From Bacteroidales bacterium (GTDB lineage Bacteria; Bacteroidota; Bacteroidia; Bacteroidales; VadinHA17), in NCBI GenBank assembly GCA_025358455.1, contig JANYJP010000028.1, forward strand, positions 1 through 55,332: DNA of 55,332 nucleotides, given 5' to 3'. Position numbers and translations under genes: made by a program. Every line of letters begins with the position of its first letter. The first letter of the stretch is position 1. A model generated the notes under the pieces. The model searched no databases. It was not told the origin of the DNA and saw nothing but the letters and a program-made list of their open reading frames with translations. Shown here piece after piece: positions 8,185 through 17,341 of the stretch.

Positions 8185-8322
8185 GTAATCTGTATTTTAA
8201 GATAAATTTAATATAATACAATATCTTATAACTTATGTAAACTGAATCTTTTTAGTCATAAACATTAAACTTATGAGTAAGGAACATACTTTTGAAAAAC
8301 TGTTGCATAAACGCAATTAATA

Positions 8323-9393
8323 TCAAATCACAAGGCTGTACAGATTCTCAAGTTTATACAATTTCTGAAGGTAGTTTATAACACTTGCGGATCTGCTGCC
8401 CGACCTGCAATAGAAAGCAACTGCATCACAACCAGAAAAGAGATTGATCTTACGGCTGATATCATAATGGGGTATTGAGATTGTCTGAAAACCAATGTCT
8501 TCATTGTCCTCCTTGTCCCTGAGATCAATTATCAGGATCTTTGAGTTTTTTACAAGCATATTATTGAGTTCATCGGCTGATATTTCTTTGACTGAATTAT
8601 TGCTGCACAGACCATTATCTTCGTATTCTCCAAGTTCTGTAATTGCAGATAATTCAGGATTTCTTTCAAATGAACAAATCGATGTATTAAAATTCAGGGT
8701 GTCAATCATAAAGATCTTCCCTGATAGTATTCCATCAAGTCCCAAAATGATTTTGAAGACTTCTGTAGCCTGCAAAGAACCTATTAAACCCGGAACTGAA
8801 CCAATAACTCCAAACTCCTCACATGAAGGTACTTCAAGGGGATGGGGAGGCTCAGGATAAATGCATCTTAATGTGGGCCCATTTTGGTAATTCAGCACCA
8901 TAACCTGTCCTGAAAACTTATGAATTGCCCCATAAACTAATGGTTTATTAAGTATTACACAGGCGTCATTTATTAAATACCGTGAAGCAAAATTATCAGT
9001 ACAATCAACAATAACATCATATTGTGAAATTAGTTTCAGTGCGCACTCTTTATTCAACCTTATAAAATGAACATTAAAAGTAACCTCCGGATTCAGAATT
9101 TTAAGTCTGTCCCTTGCTACCAGAGGCTTAGGTTTTCCAATGTCTTTATGTGAATAGAGTACCTGCCTGTTTAAATTGGATTCATCAATCCAGTCATTAT
9201 CCACAATCCCAATCATTCCAATACCGGCTGCTGTCAGATATTGAAGTACCGGACATCCTAATGCACCTGCACCTACTACAAGAACAGAGGATGCTTTTAG
9301 CTTTATCTGGCCTTCTTTTCCTATTTCTGCCAGCCTTATCTGTCTGCTGTATCTCGCACTCTCATCTTTCGTTAAATTTGTATTACAGCGCAT
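8323..9393 (-). CDS. ThiF/MoeB-family adenylyltransferase with C-terminal rhodanese domain
   Basis: E1-like enzyme that would adenylate the C-terminus of a ubiquitin-like sulfur carrier (ThiS/MoaD type), fused to a sulfurtransferase. Residues 14-21 are RYSRQIRL, the nucleotide loop is GAGALG (41-46), DNFASR lies at about 133-138, and Cys191 sits in the cysteine loop PSCEEFG. The rhodanese domain (about 280-356) carries an active-site loop with Cys329 in CRSGSRS. The usual zinc-binding Cys pairs of MoeB/ThiF are not present: the first is reduced to TLRC and the second region reads RNPELSAI. No carrier gene lies nearby. It is 26 bp downstream of the LarE-type gene and probably in its operon. 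Confidence 0.88.
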   Translation of the reverse strand: MRCNTNLTKDESARYSRQIRLAEIGKEGQIKLKASSVLVVGAGALGCPVLQYLTAAGIGMIGIVDNDWIDESNLNRQVLYSHKDIGKPKPLVARDRLKILNPEVTFNVHFIRLNKECALKLISQYDVIVDCTDNFASRYLINDACVILNKPLVYGAIHKFSGQVMVLNYQNGPTLRCIYPEPPHPLEVPSCEEFGVIGSVPGLIGSLQATEVFKIILGLDGILSGKIFMIDTLNFNTSICSFERNPELSAITELGEYEDNGLCSNNSVKEISADELNNMLVKNSKILIIDLRDKEDNEDIGFQTISIPHYDISRKINLFSGCDAVAFYCRSGSRSASVINYLQKLYKLENLYSLVI

Positions 9394-9419
9394 AGCGGAG
9401 AAGCTTTTTTAAAATTATT

Positions 9420-10247
9420 CTACAGTTTTTTCAGGTAACTCTGCTTATCCAGATCTGACAGGACTTCATTCATAGCGCCGGTTCTGTATCCGGTTAAGTC
9501 AATCGCGATGTAGTTAAACCCTGATTTTTTGCAGATATCTTCAAGTTGACTTTTTATTTCCCAGGCTTTATCCATTTCTGAAGGAATAAATTCAAGACGT
9601 GCAAGGTTGTCATGGCTTCTTATCCTGAATTGAGTAAATCCGAGTTTTCTGACTTCAAATTCTGCAACAGCAAGTCTGTCAAGCTTTACTTTTGTAATCT
9701 TTTCACCATATGGAAAACGTGATGCAAGGCATGCATAAGACTGTTTGGCAGCAGTTGGAAGATTCAATGTTTTTGAGAAATGACGGATATCGTTTTTAGT
9801 AAATCCCGTATCAGCCAATGGGGAAATAACACCTTTTTCCTGTTTTGCTTTCATTCCCGGACGAAAGTCTTTAAGGTCATCAGCATTACTACCATCAAAT
9901 ATAACTTCATAACCCTCTTTTGTGGCAATATACTTTATTTTACCAAAAAGTTCACTTTTGCAGTAATAGCATCTGTCGGGCGGATTATCTGAATAACCCG
10001 GTATATCAATTTCTTCAGAGACAATTATTTTATGCTTTATTCCCAATAATATTGCCAGAGACTTAGCTTCCTCAAGTTCGTAAAAGGGATAGGTGCTTGA
10101 TGTGGCAGTAATCAACAAGAGGTTATCCCGGTAAACATCCTTTGCGATTTTTGCAAGAAATGTACTATCAACACCACCAGAAAATGCTATGACTGCACTT
10201 TTAAAAATATTAAGCCTGGCTTTCAGATTTTCTAATTTTTCTTCCAT
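9420..10247 (-). CDS. larE: LarE-type ATP-dependent sulfur transferase
   Basis: 275-residue PP-loop enzyme. LarE adenylates a carboxylate of the pyridinium precursor of the nickel-pincer cofactor and inserts sulfur. PP-loop SGGVDS is at 23-28, NPPDRCYYCKSEL at about 88-100 and SYACLASRFPYGEKIT at about 170-185. Cys173 aligns with the sulfur-donating Cys176 of Lactobacillus LarE. Cys93 and Cys96 form an extra CxxC, the pattern of the iron-sulfur class of LarE rather than the single-Cys sacrificial class (from memory of the family). LarB and LarC are not in the window. It is followed at 26 bp by a ThiF-rhodanese gene, suggesting a sulfur-delivery pair. Stand-alone LarE homologues are common and their product is often unknown. 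Confidence 0.87.
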   Translation of the reverse strand: MEEKLENLKARLNIFKSAVIAFSGGVDSTFLAKIAKDVYRDNLLLITATSSTYPFYELEEAKSLAILLGIKHKIIVSEEIDIPGYSDNPPDRCYYCKSELFGKIKYIATKEGYEVIFDGSNADDLKDFRPGMKAKQEKGVISPLADTGFTKNDIRHFSKTLNLPTAAKQSYACLASRFPYGEKITKVKLDRLAVAEFEVRKLGFTQFRIRSHDNLARLEFIPSEMDKAWEIKSQLEDICKKSGFNYIAIDLTGYRTGAMNEVLSDLDKQSYLKKL

Positions 10248-10413
10248 TTATTAATATATAATCATTTGGATAGTATAGCTATTACTGCGGCAATCGTAAC
10301 AGGCATTTTTCAGAAGGCTCTAAACTGTTAATAATCTGCCTGAAGAAAAGTTGTGCAAGATAATAAAGAAATTTATTCCGGCTCTGATTTGCTGCTAATT
10401 AACATTAATCTGG

Positions 10414-11436
10414 TTACTGTGGACTGTATTTAGCCTTTTCCAGTATACCCTGTGTATCAGCGTCATTCATTAGATCCTCAAGTTTAACTCCGGGATTTTT
10501 CATCATGTATGATTCAACTATCCTGAAGCCGAGCCAGACTGCTGCCCTGCCAGGTGATTCGTTAGTAAAAAAATTTGTAAACGGAGCTTCTCCCGTGAGT
10601 TTGCGAATGGTAAACTGATCAGTATTAAACAACATATCATGTTCAATAAGATACTGCCACATCTGGCTTTCATTGTTCCGGCAGAATTTCATGTGGTCGG
10701 AATTGAAACCAAATATTAATTCATCAGGAGTTATTGGCAACATACATTTTTCAAAATATTTTAGTTTCCCATAATGTATAATCTCCGTTATAACATTATC
10801 AGCCTTATATTTATTTGATGAAAATTCCCATTCCGAGGCGCCCCATCCATAAATGCAGTCAGGTACAATATTCTCTGGTGTCATTTTCACAGCGATGTAT
10901 TTGTAGATATCAAGCATCGGATAATACTCACAGTCTGCACCAAGGTACCTGTCCAGACTTATCCCAAGCGCTGAATCTCCGGTAATTATACTGTTATTAA
11001 AACCTGTTATACAAGTGAATACGCCAGGGACTTTTCGACCGGCAAAGTAATAAAGGTAATGTCTGAAGGCATCCTGAAGTTCTGTCTCAATAAGTTTTAC
11101 ATCCGGATACTTTTTCGCAGTAAGAATATATACATCGTTATTTTGTTTGTCAGTACAAAACCTGACAAGGAAATCTCCAAAAGAAGAATCATCGATACTG
11201 CCTGTGTTAATTACGTAGCTGAAAAGCTGTAAAAATCCTTTATACTTTTGTTTCAGATAAGGAACTTTTGATATAACTTCATTAGGATTTAATGAAAAAA
11301 GGTCTTTCTCGAGCCTCTTTATTTCAATATTTACTTTAATTGAAGAAGTATTGACTTTATAATGATTCTTTTTACATGAAGTCATTGATATTCCAATCAA
11401 TAGTAACAAGAGAAACGTTACAAACCTTTTTTCCAT
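10414..11436 (-). CDS. GldB-like lipoprotein
   Basis: 340-residue lipoprotein: MEKRFVTFLLLLLIGISMTS then lipid Cys. The body (IEIKRLEKDLFSL, then a YLKQKYKGFLQLFSYV-like segment) resembles the gliding-motility lipoprotein GldB, which in Flavobacteriia is required for gliding and type IX secretion. The neighbouring nadE matches the usual gldB-nadE neighbourhood. Many non-gliding Bacteroidales carry this homologue, so motility is not implied. I place the start at ATG 11436 rather than TTG 11460 because the lipoprotein signal then begins correctly and the TTG lies inside a promoter -7 box. It is divergent from the PorT-like gene. Confidence 0.8.
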   Translation of the reverse strand: MEKRFVTFLLLLLIGISMTSCKKNHYKVNTSSIKVNIEIKRLEKDLFSLNPNEVISKVPYLKQKYKGFLQLFSYVINTGSIDDSSFGDFLVRFCTDKQNNDVYILTAKKYPDVKLIETELQDAFRHYLYYFAGRKVPGVFTCITGFNNSIITGDSALGISLDRYLGADCEYYPMLDIYKYIAVKMTPENIVPDCIYGWGASEWEFSSNKYKADNVITEIIHYGKLKYFEKCMLPITPDELIFGFNSDHMKFCRNNESQMWQYLIEHDMLFNTDQFTIRKLTGEAPFTNFFTNESPGRAAVWLGFRIVESYMMKNPGVKLEDLMNDADTQGILEKAKYSPQ

Positions 11437-11457
11437 AATATAATTTTTTCCAGTAGT

Positions 11458-11465
11458 CAAAAATA
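11458..11465 (-). promoter_or_regulatory. -7 box for the GldB-like gene
   Basis: TATTTTTG on the minus strand fits TAnnTTTG and lies 21 bp before ATG 11436. No clear -33 TTTG at the expected distance. Confidence 0.4.
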
Positions 11466-11575
11466 ATCACTTTTTCGATTATAATATAACTCTTATAACG
11501 ACACAATAACTTCTCTTAATATTTGTTATTTTTACAGATTAAAGAGAAAGTCAGAATATTTTAACACCGATTAAC

Positions 11576-12274
11576 ATGAGACATCTGCAATTTTATCCGA
11601 CTGGAATTAAGAAGATTATAATTTCTTTAATAATAATCTTCTCTCCATTTATACTGAACGCCCAGCAAAGGATTAGTTTCGGTTTGCATGCTGATCCTGT
11701 TATCAGTTGGTTTGCATCCGATATCAAGGAGACAAAAAATGACGGGGCAAGACCAGGTTTCAGTTTTGGACTGACATATAATAAATATTTCACTCCAAAC
11801 TACTCCTTCTCGACAGGCATAAGTCTCATTAGCGCCGGAGGCAGACTCATCAGCTCTGATACGACCGTAATGGAGTTCTCAAATTTCAAATCAACTGTAT
11901 TGCCAGGTAAGGCGGTTGTATATAAAATTAAATACCTCTCAATCCCCTTTGGACTTAAACTTCAGACTAACCAGATAGGATATATAACGTTTTTCTCTGA
12001 CCTGGGACTTGATCCAAAAGTTGTAATCGGTGGAAAAGCTGATATCCCTTCGCTGAATATTAGCGGGGAAACTGCAACTTATGAACTGAGAAGATTTAAT
12101 CTTTCTTATCATATTACTGCAGGAATAGAATATTCACTTGGAGGATCAACAGCTTTAGTACTAGGTTTGAATTTTGATAACAATTTTCTTGATATTACAA
12201 AAGACAACGGGAAGCAGCTAAAGGATATAGTAACCCATAAGTTGCTGAGTTTCAGACTTGGTGTAAATTTTTAA
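11576..12274 (+). CDS. PorT-family outer-membrane beta-barrel protein
   Basis: 232 residues. A signal peptide ends near LNAQQ, followed by alternating aromatic/polar beta strands (RISFGLHADPVISWFASDI, PNYSFSTGISLISAGGRLIS) and a terminal strand ending RLGVNF with a C-terminal Phe, as in outer-membrane barrels. The family (outer-membrane beta-barrel, PorT-like) includes PorT of the type IX secretion system, but most members have unknown roles. It is 9 bp before nadE and probably co-transcribed with it. Confidence 0.75.
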   Translation: MRHLQFYPTGIKKIIISLIIIFSPFILNAQQRISFGLHADPVISWFASDIKETKNDGARPGFSFGLTYNKYFTPNYSFSTGISLISAGGRLISSDTTVMEFSNFKSTVLPGKAVVYKIKYLSIPFGLKLQTNQIGYITFFSDLGLDPKVVIGGKADIPSLNISGETATYELRRFNLSYHITAGIEYSLGGSTALVLGLNFDNNFLDITKDNGKQLKDIVTHKLLSFRLGVNF

Positions 12275-12283
12275 TTTTGAGTG

Positions 12284-13936
12284 ATGAAAATCTCTGTTGC
12301 ACAGCTGAATTATCACATCGGGAACTTTGCAAGAAACAAAGAGCTTATTCTCTCAGCAATTAAAAAAGCTAAAAGTGAGGGCGCCGAACTTATTATATTC
12401 TCAGAACTTTGTATTCCCGGCTACCCTCCTCTTGATCTGCTGGATCGTTTAGATTTTATAGAAAAATGCAACCAGACAGTAAAAGAAATCGCTGCGGAAT
12501 GTATCGGTATTGCAGCAATAGTAGGCTGTCCTACTGTTAACAAGAATCCGGAGGGTAAGAAACTTTTTAATTCAGCACTGGTACTTTCGGAGGGGAACAT
12601 TATTTTTACTGCCAATAAAGCATTGCTGCCAACCTATGATATTTTCGATGAATACAGGTATTTTGAACCTGAAAGACAATTTTCAGTATTTTCATTCAAA
12701 GGATTGAAACTGGCAATTACAATTTGTGAAGATCTTTGGGATGAGCAGCCTTTTGATAACGAATTTGAAAAAGCAAGGTTGTACACAGTTTCACCAATGG
12801 AGGAGCTTGCAAAACAAAATCCTGATATTCTTATAAATATCTCAGCCTCCCCGTTTTCGTACACAAAAATTGAAGCAAAGGAAAGTATTTTCAGGTTGAA
12901 AGCCACGAAATATAAAATCCCTGTAATATCTGTTAATCAAACAGGTGCAAATACTGAACTTATTTTTGACGGTGCATCTTTAATCATTAACTCAAAAGGA
13001 GAAATTTATGACCAGTTGCCATTTTTTGAGGAAGCTGTTAATACCTATTCCTTCGATAAAATTATTTCAGATAACATTGTTAATAAAGCGACCCGTCCGG
13101 AGATAGTTCAGCTTATACATAAAGCTCTTATTACCGGAATACGGGATTATTTTTCAAAAACAGGACTTAAGAGCTGCATTATTGGTCTTTCAGGAGGAAT
13201 TGATTCAGCAATATGCCTCTGTCTTGCAACTGAAGCTCTGGGAAATGAAAATGTCAGGGCATTGCTGATGCCTTCAAGGTACTCTTCAGACCACTCTGTG
13301 AATGATGCAGTAACACTTGCAGAAACGCTTGATGTTAAGTATGATATTGTTAACATCGAGAAAGCATTCTGTGCTTTTGAAAATGTTCTTTCACCTCTTT
13401 TTACAGGAAAAAAGGCCGATGTAACAGAAGAAAACATTCAGGCCAGGGTCAGAGCTGTGTTACTTATGGCAGTTTCAAATAAATATGGCAACATTTTATT
13501 AAATACATCAAACAAAAGTGAAGCTGCTGTTGGATACGGAACTCTTTACGGTGATATGGCAGGTGGATTATCAGTTATAGGTGATGTTTATAAGACTGAT
13601 ATCTACCGTCTGGCAAAATACATTAACAGAAATTCTGAAATAATTCCTGAAAACATAATAAAGAAATTGCCGTCTGCTGAACTCCGACCCGGTCAGCTTG
13701 ACTCGGATTCACTTCCTGATTACAGCGTACTTGATGCAATTTTATACCAGTATATCGAATTACAGAAACCGGCAAGCCGCATCATAAAAGAGGGATCTGA
13801 CAGGGAGACCGTTTTAAAGGTGATCAGGATGATTGATTTCAATGAATACAAAAGATACCAGGCCCCACCTGTATTAAGAATTTCTTCAAAAGCTTTTGGA
13901 GCAGGGAGAAGAATGCCACTTGTTGCCCGGTACTAA
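12284..13936 (+). CDS. nadE: Glutamine-dependent NAD+ synthetase
   Basis: Cytosolic enzyme converting nicotinic acid adenine dinucleotide to NAD+ with glutamine as ammonia donor (EC 6.3.5.1). The N-terminal nitrilase-like glutaminase shows its triad: Glu41 (FSELCIPGYP), Lys112 (ANKALLPTYD) and Cys148 (TICEDLW). The synthetase domain has the PP-loop SGGIDSA near residue 303, and KSEAAVGYGTLYGDMAGG. Length of 550 residues is normal. I use ATG 12284; an in-frame GTG directly precedes it at 12281. It follows the PorT-like gene at short distance, and the GldB-like gene lies divergently on the other side. Confidence 0.96.
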   Translation: MKISVAQLNYHIGNFARNKELILSAIKKAKSEGAELIIFSELCIPGYPPLDLLDRLDFIEKCNQTVKEIAAECIGIAAIVGCPTVNKNPEGKKLFNSALVLSEGNIIFTANKALLPTYDIFDEYRYFEPERQFSVFSFKGLKLAITICEDLWDEQPFDNEFEKARLYTVSPMEELAKQNPDILINISASPFSYTKIEAKESIFRLKATKYKIPVISVNQTGANTELIFDGASLIINSKGEIYDQLPFFEEAVNTYSFDKIISDNIVNKATRPEIVQLIHKALITGIRDYFSKTGLKSCIIGLSGGIDSAICLCLATEALGNENVRALLMPSRYSSDHSVNDAVTLAETLDVKYDIVNIEKAFCAFENVLSPLFTGKKADVTEENIQARVRAVLLMAVSNKYGNILLNTSNKSEAAVGYGTLYGDMAGGLSVIGDVYKTDIYRLAKYINRNSEIIPENIIKKLPSAELRPGQLDSDSLPDYSVLDAILYQYIELQKPASRIIKEGSDRETVLKVIRMIDFNEYKRYQAPPVLRISSKAFGAGRRMPLVARY

Positions 13937-14088
13937 AATCTCTTTTTTAGCCTGCTTTGCGCGCCCATCGGTTAATATGGATTTCAGGTGAACCCAATTA
14001 CAATCCATACCAAATATTAATTTTATTAATAAAACCAGCTATTTTAATATTACAACTTACTGAAATTGAATATGTTAAAAAATGTTAA

Positions 14089-14120
14089 TTTGATTTTTCT
14101 AAAATCTTTTATTACATTTG
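14089..14120 (+). promoter_or_regulatory. Canonical Bacteroidota promoter for the Crp/Fnr gene
   Basis: TTTG (14089-14092), a 20-bp spacer, then TACATTTG (14113-14120) match the primary-sigma consensus TTTG-N19-21-TAnnTTTG. The start codon is 25 bp downstream of the -7 box, so the leader is short. Confidence 0.75.
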
Positions 14121-14145
14121 ACATGCTATTTAACATAAAATATTC

Positions 14146-14847
14146 ATGCAATATATTAATCCATACATTGAATTATGTCTTGAAGGTTCTTCTTCCATAT
14201 TTAAAGGATTAAATCAGAAAGATAAAGAGACAATTGCTCAACATAATGCTGTATTTCAGATTAAAAAGGGGGCTTTGTTATTTAAAGAAGGTGAAAAGCC
14301 ACGAGGCCTGATCACTCTTGTTTCGGGAAAAGTAAAAGTATTCAAAGAGGGTGTCGGAGGAAGAGAACAGATAATTAAGATGGTAAGGCAGCAGGGATTT
14401 ATTGGCTATAAGGCTCTTTTTTCTGATAATGCCTGGTCGGTTTCAGCTGAAGCTATTGAAGATTCTGCAATCTGCATCTTTGAAAAGAACCCGTTCATAA
14501 AAATCCTTAAGAAGAATCCCGATCTTTCTCTGAGATTTATCAAGGTACTGGCTGAAGAACTTAGCTTCGCAAACAACAGAACTGTTTCCCTTACTCAGAA
14601 GCATATCAGGGGAAGGCTTGCCGAATCGTTGCTCATGCTTCGTGACACCTATGGTTATGAGGCAGATGGAAAAACAATCAGGGTATCTCTTTCAAGGGAA
14701 GATATCGCCCACCTTTCGAACATGACAACCTCAAATGCCATCCGGACATTATCCAACCTGGCTTCTGAAGGAAACATTGAAGTAAAAGGAAGGAAGATAT
14801 CTATCATTGATACCCAGAATCTTGAACATATAAGTGAGCTTGGGTGA
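14146..14847 (+). CDS. Crp/Fnr-family transcriptional regulator
   Basis: 233 residues. The N-terminal cyclic-nucleotide-binding-type beta-roll (KKGALLFKEGEKPRGLITLVSGKVKVFKEG, here described in parts) ends in a long dimerisation helix, then a winged helix-turn-helix: SREDIAHLSNMTTSNAIRTL (about residues 184-203). There is no N-terminal Cys cluster, so it is not an iron-sulfur FNR. The effector is unknown. It is a single-gene unit with its own promoter and converges on murF-alr. Confidence 0.88.
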   Translation: MQYINPYIELCLEGSSSIFKGLNQKDKETIAQHNAVFQIKKGALLFKEGEKPRGLITLVSGKVKVFKEGVGGREQIIKMVRQQGFIGYKALFSDNAWSVSAEAIEDSAICIFEKNPFIKILKKNPDLSLRFIKVLAEELSFANNRTVSLTQKHIRGRLAESLLMLRDTYGYEADGKTIRVSLSREDIAHLSNMTTSNAIRTLSNLASEGNIEVKGRKISIIDTQNLEHISELG

Positions 14848-14875
14848 GGTAGTTATTCACCAACAGGATTTAATA

Positions 14876-17341
14876 TTATTCTCTGAAGAACACTCTCTTA
14901 ACCCGTCTTGGGATTGAGGTTAATATCTCATAAGGAATCGTCTGGCATTTTTCAGCAATTTCATCAATTGTAATATTTTCTCCGAAAACCTCGGCCTCAT
15001 CTCCCGGTTCAGCATCTACTCCTGTAATATCAGTCATACACATATCCATACAAACGTTCCCGATTATTGGTACCCTTGAACCATTTATAAACATATTCCC
15101 GATACTGTTCCCAAGCTTCCGTCTCAAACCATCTGCATATCCAACTGGTAAAATTGCTATAATTCTATCATTTTCAGACACATCAGCACACCCATATCCT
15201 ACCGGCTCACCTGCTTTTATCCTTTTGATCTGTGAAATCCTTGTTTTAAAACGTCCTGTTGTTTTAAGGGAAAGTCCATCGAAATGCCCCACTCCATACA
15301 TACCGATGCCCGGACGAACCATTTCAAACTGATATTGAGGGAACCGTGCAATTCCTGAAGAATTGAGTATATGCCGAAGAAATGTATAACCAGTGGCATT
15401 GTGAATCTGTTCGGCAGCATTCATAAAAACTTCAGCCTGCCGGTGACTGAAATGGTCCAGGGCCGGATCGTCACTGCCTGCAAGATGAGAGAATACAGAA
15501 ATGATTTTTATACATTCGGCATCTTTTATTCTTTCCGCCAGACCGGCTATATCCTCAGGCATAAACCCCAGCCTGTGCATGCCGGTATCAATTTTAATAT
15601 GAACCGGATAGTTAATAAGTCCATGACGGGCGGCAGCCAGAAGAAACTTTTCATATGACAAGAAACTGTAGATTTCCGGTTCAAGAGAATATTTTATCAT
15701 CAGATCAGCTGAGGCCGGATCAGGATTCATTACCATTACCGGAAGTGTAACACCTGCATTTCGAAGTTCAACACCCTCGTCAGCATATGCTACAGCAAGA
15801 TAACTTACCCTTTCATATTCGAGTAAAGCTGAGATTTCAGCCGGTCCGGCTCCGTAAGCAAAGGCTTTTACCATTGCCATTATCCTTGTACCGGGGTTAA
15901 GATGGCTTCGAAATTCATTCAGATTATGAGAGATTGCATCGAGGTTCACTTCAAGAACGGTCTGATGAATTTGCTTTTCAAGAAGGTTGGCTATTTTCTC
16001 AAACTCGTAGACCCTTGCTCCTTTCAAAAGAATTATCTCATTTCTGTAATCATTTCCGTTAAAGGTATTTACGAACTCATCAGTAGAATAGAAGAATTTA
16101 TTATTGCTATCAAATAAGTTACTATTCCGGATCAAAGCCTTGCCAATGCCTATAAATTTATTAATTCCTGTTTTTTTAATCAAACCGGCAACTTCACCAT
16201 AAAGTTCCTCTTCAACTCTGCCACTCTGAACAAAATCAGACAGTATTAAAGTTGCATTCCTTTCACCTTGCGACCTGAGATATTCGAGTGCCATCCCTAA
16301 TGATCCGGGATCAGAGTTATAGTAATCCTCAATTAGCTGGCAATTGTTGATACCGCTCTTGATTTCCATTCTCATTGCCACCGAAACAAGAGCTTCGAGC
16401 CCTCTTGCAATGATTTTTGCATCTGTTCCCAGCGCCAGACAAACTGCTGCAACAGTAATTGCATTTTCAATTGAGGCTCTGTCGCTAAACGGTATAATAA
16501 AATCATTTGCTATCCCCTTAAAAACCATTTTGAGAGCGGTTTTTCCTCCCGGCAAGGCGTTCCTTTTAACAAGAATCCCTGCATTAACATTCTCGAAGGA
16601 CCAGTCAACGAGTTTCCTGGATTTTAGTTTATCGTCATTCAGGATCAACTGGTTAATAACCACCTGATCGCTGCAATATATTATTATAGAGGCATTTGCA
16701 AAAAGCTTAAGCTTCTCTGATGCTTTTGCTTTATTATCTGTAAAATTTTCACTGTGAGCATCCCCAATATTTGTAATTACTCCAATTTCCGGATCAATAA
16801 TTCTCTGAAGTATGGCCATCTCGCCTGGCATTGAGATTCCGGCTTCAAATATTCCCAGCTTGTATTTATCGTCAAGTTTTAAGACTGAAAGAGGTACTCC
16901 AATCTGAGAATTATAACTTTTTGGGCTTCGTATAACTGATGTCGTAAGGCCAAGTACATCTGCCAGCCATTCCTTTACCACTGTTTTACCTGCACTTCCG
17001 GTTACTGCTATTACCGGGGACCTGAAGGATTTTCTCCTGAAGGTCGCAAGTTTCTGAAGTGCTTCAATTGTATTTTTAGTTACAATAAATGCTGCATTGG
17101 TATACCTTTGTATTTCATCCGGAAGGCTTTCAACAACAAAAATTTTTATCCCTTTACTGTAAAGCTTGTCAATATACTGATGACCATCGTGATTTTTTCC
17201 CCGTATTGCGAAGAAAGCTAACCCTTCAGTATAACTCAGTTGCCTGCTGTCAGTAACAACATCAGTAACCATTAGATCAGGCTGCCCTGTCAGGCTCCCA
17301 TTAGTTATTTCAGCAATATCGGATGCGAAAATATTCACCAT
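14876..17341 (-). CDS. Bifunctional MurF ligase / alanine racemase
   Basis: 821-residue fusion common in Bacteroidota. The N-terminal half is UDP-N-acetylmuramoyl-tripeptide:D-Ala-D-Ala ligase, with the ATP loop GSAGKTVVKEW near residue 115. The C-terminal half, from about residue 455, is a PLP-dependent alanine racemase. Its Lys lies in AMVKAFAYGAG (about residue 490), GYGCAD probably holds the second catalytic Tyr, and it ends IPRRVKRVF. The fusion makes D-Ala and adds D-Ala-D-Ala to the muramyl peptide, linking with ddl at 37.5 kb. It follows tdk with essentially no gap, so the two are co-transcribed. Confidence 0.95.
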   Translation of the reverse strand: MVNIFASDIAEITNGSLTGQPDLMVTDVVTDSRQLSYTEGLAFFAIRGKNHDGHQYIDKLYSKGIKIFVVESLPDEIQRYTNAAFIVTKNTIEALQKLATFRRKSFRSPVIAVTGSAGKTVVKEWLADVLGLTTSVIRSPKSYNSQIGVPLSVLKLDDKYKLGIFEAGISMPGEMAILQRIIDPEIGVITNIGDAHSENFTDNKAKASEKLKLFANASIIIYCSDQVVINQLILNDDKLKSRKLVDWSFENVNAGILVKRNALPGGKTALKMVFKGIANDFIIPFSDRASIENAITVAAVCLALGTDAKIIARGLEALVSVAMRMEIKSGINNCQLIEDYYNSDPGSLGMALEYLRSQGERNATLILSDFVQSGRVEEELYGEVAGLIKKTGINKFIGIGKALIRNSNLFDSNNKFFYSTDEFVNTFNGNDYRNEIILLKGARVYEFEKIANLLEKQIHQTVLEVNLDAISHNLNEFRSHLNPGTRIMAMVKAFAYGAGPAEISALLEYERVSYLAVAYADEGVELRNAGVTLPVMVMNPDPASADLMIKYSLEPEIYSFLSYEKFLLAAARHGLINYPVHIKIDTGMHRLGFMPEDIAGLAERIKDAECIKIISVFSHLAGSDDPALDHFSHRQAEVFMNAAEQIHNATGYTFLRHILNSSGIARFPQYQFEMVRPGIGMYGVGHFDGLSLKTTGRFKTRISQIKRIKAGEPVGYGCADVSENDRIIAILPVGYADGLRRKLGNSIGNMFINGSRVPIIGNVCMDMCMTDITGVDAEPGDEAEVFGENITIDEIAEKCQTIPYEILTSIPRRVKRVFFRE

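Noticed and set aside
8273-8320. 15-codon plus-strand ORF (MSKEHTFEKLLHKRN)
   Set aside because: It is too short, has no signal or neighbour to support it, and could arise by chance.
10414-11436. Gliding motility from a GldB homologue
   Set aside because: GldB-like lipoproteins occur in non-gliding Bacteroidales; no other gld genes are in the window.
14146-14847. Oxygen-sensing FNR
   Set aside because: The protein lacks the N-terminal Cys cluster needed for the iron-sulfur sensor, so only the Crp/Fnr family name is used.
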